A stretch of DNA of 7,363 bases from CBDUQI01 sp965369325. GTDB lineage: Bacteria; Pseudomonadota; Gammaproteobacteria; Steroidobacterales; JBCBZW01. Position numbers and translations under genes: made by a program. The DNA lies in contig CBDUQI010000255.1 of assembly GCA_965369325.1 (NCBI GenBank), positions 1 through 7,363 on the forward strand, written 5' to 3'. The notes under the pieces are model-generated. The model did no database searches. It saw nothing but the letters and a program-made list of their open reading frames with translations, and had not been told where the DNA came from. Below are positions 5,620 to 7,363 of the stretch, piece by piece; the first letter of the stretch is position 1, and every line of letters starts with the position of its first letter.

Positions 5620-7363
5620 CGCGCCCCTGCGCTGGGGCCGGGGGCGCCGAAGAACATCGCCTTCATGATGCCAAGATCGTTAAAGTTCACGTTGCCGTCG
5701 CCGTCAAGATCGGCGTCTGGATCGGTGCTAAAGAACACCGCTTTCAGCAGCTCAAGGTCCACAAAATTCACCACCAGATCGTTGTTCAGATCCGGATCGC
5801 ACAGGTTGCCGAAGCCGTCGCCATCGGTGTCGCGCTGCTCCGGGTTGGCCAGCGCCAGGCAATTGTCCTGGCTGTCGAACACGCCGTCCTGATCGTCGTC
5901 CGCCGGTGGCGTGGGCGAGGAGTAGTAGATGTCATCGATGGCGAAGTTCGCCGGCGTGCCCTGCTCTTCCAAAATGGCAAACGGGTAACTCAGCATGCGC
6001 AGGTCGATAAACTCGCCGCGGATGTCGGCCACCGGAATCGAGGCCTGGCCCCACTCCCCGTCGCGCACGAGCCCGTAGGCGGTCTGGAAGGCGGGAAAGT
6101 CGACCCAGGACTGATTGCCCCATTGATCGATGATGCCTATTTTGAAAGTGACATTGGCCGGCATCTTAACGCGGAAGTTCAGATGACCATCACCAAAGTC
6201 CAACAGATTGAGCGGCTGGATTGCGAGCACGCCTGCGCCGAACCAGCCCAGGCCGGTGCTCTGCCAGGCCAGCGCACTGTTGCCTTCGAAGGGCGCGATA
6301 TCACCCCCGGTGAGAGTGCCTTCCCAGACAAATACTTCAGAGGAAATCTCTGGGATCAACGCACCATTGGTGGGCGTCTCGTCGGTGAAAATGCCAAACG
6401 ATTCCGCTTCTGGCGTCGGCGGGCCAACGTGCACTTCACCCTGATCGTTCCACTCAAAGACGCGAATGTAATCCACGTACATCTCGGCCTGGAAGGGCAT
6501 CGACACGGGCACGCCACTGCTCGGGTCGCCAAGGTTGTAGGCGTCGGTAAACGCGCCGCCCACCGCCAGGTCCACAATTAGATTGAACGGCGCCTGAAAC
6601 TCATCCGACTCCGCATCGATCGGGAACGGGGCGGCGTAGACATCGTGTTCCGTGTCGTCATCTACCACGGTAAAGCGCAGGCTGTTTTCGTCCCAGTACA
6701 GGCGGTAGGTGAGAAACCGTTCCACCAGCGGATTGGTGTGGTTGAAGTAAGGGCGCACAAACAAGTCGTCCGGGTCGAACGCCAGGCTTGCCGCGCCGGT
6801 CGGGTTGCCAGGGTTGATGGCGGCCTCGGTGAAAAACAATGCATTGGAGCCGACGGCCTCATTCACCGTGGAGTTATCGAGCCCGTTGCCGCCATTGTGG
6901 GTATCGTGCAGATCCCGAAAGGCTTTGGTCCAGCCCATCTCCATCAGATCGATCTCGCCGTTGCGCGGCCAAGCGTAATTGGCACTGCCCAGCATCCACA
7001 CAGCGGGCCAGCCGCCAGCATCAATGTCCGGCACGCGCACCCGGGTTTCGATCATGCCGTACTTCACCGTCACCTTGGAGCGCGTGTTCAGGCGACCGGA
7101 GGTGTAAGCAAGGGGGTTACCCCACTGGTCGGTAATGCCCGGCCCGCTCTCCTGACGCGCGGTGATCCGCAGGGCAGTGTTGCCGGGCTCGCCAGGCACA
7201 TCCGCGATATCCACATTGTCGGCCTGATAGTACTGCAGCTCGCCATTGCCCCAGCCCCAGGCGCCGTTGCCGGTCTCGATAATCCAATTATCCAGACTGG
7301 TGAAGTTCTCCTCCCAGATCAGCGGCCCAAGCTGTGCGTGGGCCGGTGCGTGGACAAGGCTGG
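5616..7363 (-). CDS. Secreted GH16 beta-glucanase (laminarinase-like) with TSP3 and dockerin-like tail, 5' end outside window
   Basis: The frame is open to the window edge, so 581 residues are visible and only a short 5' piece is missing. The GTG at 7214 sits inside the catalytic domain and is not the start. The visible N-terminus ends a signal peptide (HAPAHA, then QLGP) and goes straight into LIWEENF and GNGELQYY, which open a GH16 domain (about 6450-7335). The catalytic motif EIDLME is at 6939-6956: first Glu the nucleophile, last Glu the acid/base, with the Met of the beta-bulge type. WPAVWMLG, LAVGG and MYVDYIRVF are further family marks. Next come a beta-sandwich, probably carbohydrate-binding, domain (about 5920-6400), a thrombospondin type 3 segment with two Cys (about 5790-5905) and two dockerin-like loops (5649-5792). 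The family hydrolyses beta-1,3 or mixed-linkage glucans such as laminarin; agar or carrageenan is less likely from the GNGELQYY start. It ends TAA at 5616-5618. Confidence 0.93.
   Translation of the reverse strand, partial: SLVHAPAHAQLGPLIWEENFTSLDNWIIETGNGAWGWGNGELQYYQADNVDIADVPGEPGNTALRITARQESGPGITDQWGNPLAYTSGRLNTRSKVTVKYGMIETRVRVPDIDAGGWPAVWMLGSANYAWPRNGEIDLMEMGWTKAFRDLHDTHNGGNGLDNSTVNEAVGSNALFFTEAAINPGNPTGAASLAFDPDDLFVRPYFNHTNPLVERFLTYRLYWDENSLRFTVVDDDTEHDVYAAPFPIDAESDEFQAPFNLIVDLAVGGAFTDAYNLGDPSSGVPVSMPFQAEMYVDYIRVFEWNDQGEVHVGPPTPEAESFGIFTDETPTNGALIPEISSEVFVWEGTLTGGDIAPFEGNSALAWQSTGLGWFGAGVLAIQPLNLLDFGDGHLNFRVKMPANVTFKIGIIDQWGNQSWVDFPAFQTAYGLVRDGEWGQASIPVADIRGEFIDLRMLSYPFAILEEQGTPANFAIDDIYYSSPTPPADDDQDGVFDSQDNCLALANPEQRDTDGDGFGNLCDPDLNNDLVVNFVDLELLKAVFFSTDPDADLDGDGNVNFNDLGIMKAMFFGAPGPSAGAR
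5649..5792 (-). repeat. Two dockerin-like calcium-loop repeats at the C-terminus of the GH16 protein
   Basis: Two 21-residue units, 27 residues apart, lie at 5730-5792 and 5649-5711. Unit 1 begins DLNNDLVVNFVD and continues LELLKAVFF; unit 2 begins DLDGDGNVNFND and continues LGIMKAMFF. Each has the dockerin type I spacing of ligands at loop positions 1, 3, 5, 9 and 12 (D, N/D, D, N, D) followed by an amphipathic helix. Unit 1 has Leu where loop position 6 is normally Gly. Dockerins bind cohesins in cellulosomes, but in Gram-negative exported proteins such tails may serve only as calcium-stabilised or sorting modules. Confidence 0.75.
5790..5905 (-). other. Thrombospondin type 3-like calcium-binding segment of the GH16 protein
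   Basis: The segment reads DDDQDGVFDSQDNC, then after 19 residues ends with DTDGDGFGNLCD. The DxDxDG and DNC patterns and the pair of Cys match a thrombospondin type 3 repeat, in which calcium ions and a disulphide make a rigid spacer. It follows a proline-rich linker (PTPPA) and links the beta-sandwich domain to the dockerin-like pair. Confidence 0.8.

Noticed and set aside
1..7363. tRNA, rRNA, CRISPR array, insertion sequence or phage elements
   Set aside because: By eye no regularly spaced repeats, transposase or integrase motifs, or tRNA-like cloverleaf were found; nearly all of the window is accounted for by five protein genes.

Overview
The window is GC-rich, gene-dense bacterial DNA. 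It most likely comes from a Gram-negative, probably aquatic or marine, proteobacterium. The reasons are an OmpR-type two-component system, a secreted c-type cytochrome with a signal peptide, a secreted laminarinase-like GH16 enzyme with a thrombospondin-type-3/dockerin tail, and a CoA-transferase-family enzyme of fatty-acid or steroid type. A gammaproteobacterium is my best guess from the tail style of the GH16 protein, but the sequence alone does not prove it.

Layout: (1) 1-650, plus strand: the 3' part of a CaiB/BaiF-family gene, closest to alpha-methylacyl-CoA racemase. (2) 651-863: a short convergent intergenic stretch with inverted repeats and no convincing gene. (3) 864-2743, minus strand: a two-gene operon, with the response regulator (2048-2743) upstream of the histidine kinase (864-2036). 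(4) 2744-2895: a divergent control region between the response regulator and a large secreted protein. (5) 2896-5619, plus strand: a 907-residue secreted protein that joins a beta-propeller (YVTN/YncE-like) to a two-haem cytochrome c module and ends in a calcium-loop motif. (6) 5616 to beyond 7363, minus strand: a secreted GH16 glucanase with a beta-sandwich accessory domain, a thrombospondin type 3 segment and a pair of dockerin-like repeats. Its first codons lie outside the window.

How they may work together: the two-component operon and the cytochrome gene are divergent and share about 150 bp of upstream DNA, so the regulator may control the cytochrome gene as well as itself; this is inference. 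The cytochrome and GH16 genes converge, and their stop codons overlap in TTAG. Both encode exported proteins ending in aspartate-rich calcium-binding loops, but nothing in the window shows that they share a pathway. No RNA gene, CRISPR array, insertion sequence or phage gene was seen. The most unusual items are the propeller-dihaem cytochrome fusion and the dockerin-bearing GH16 enzyme.
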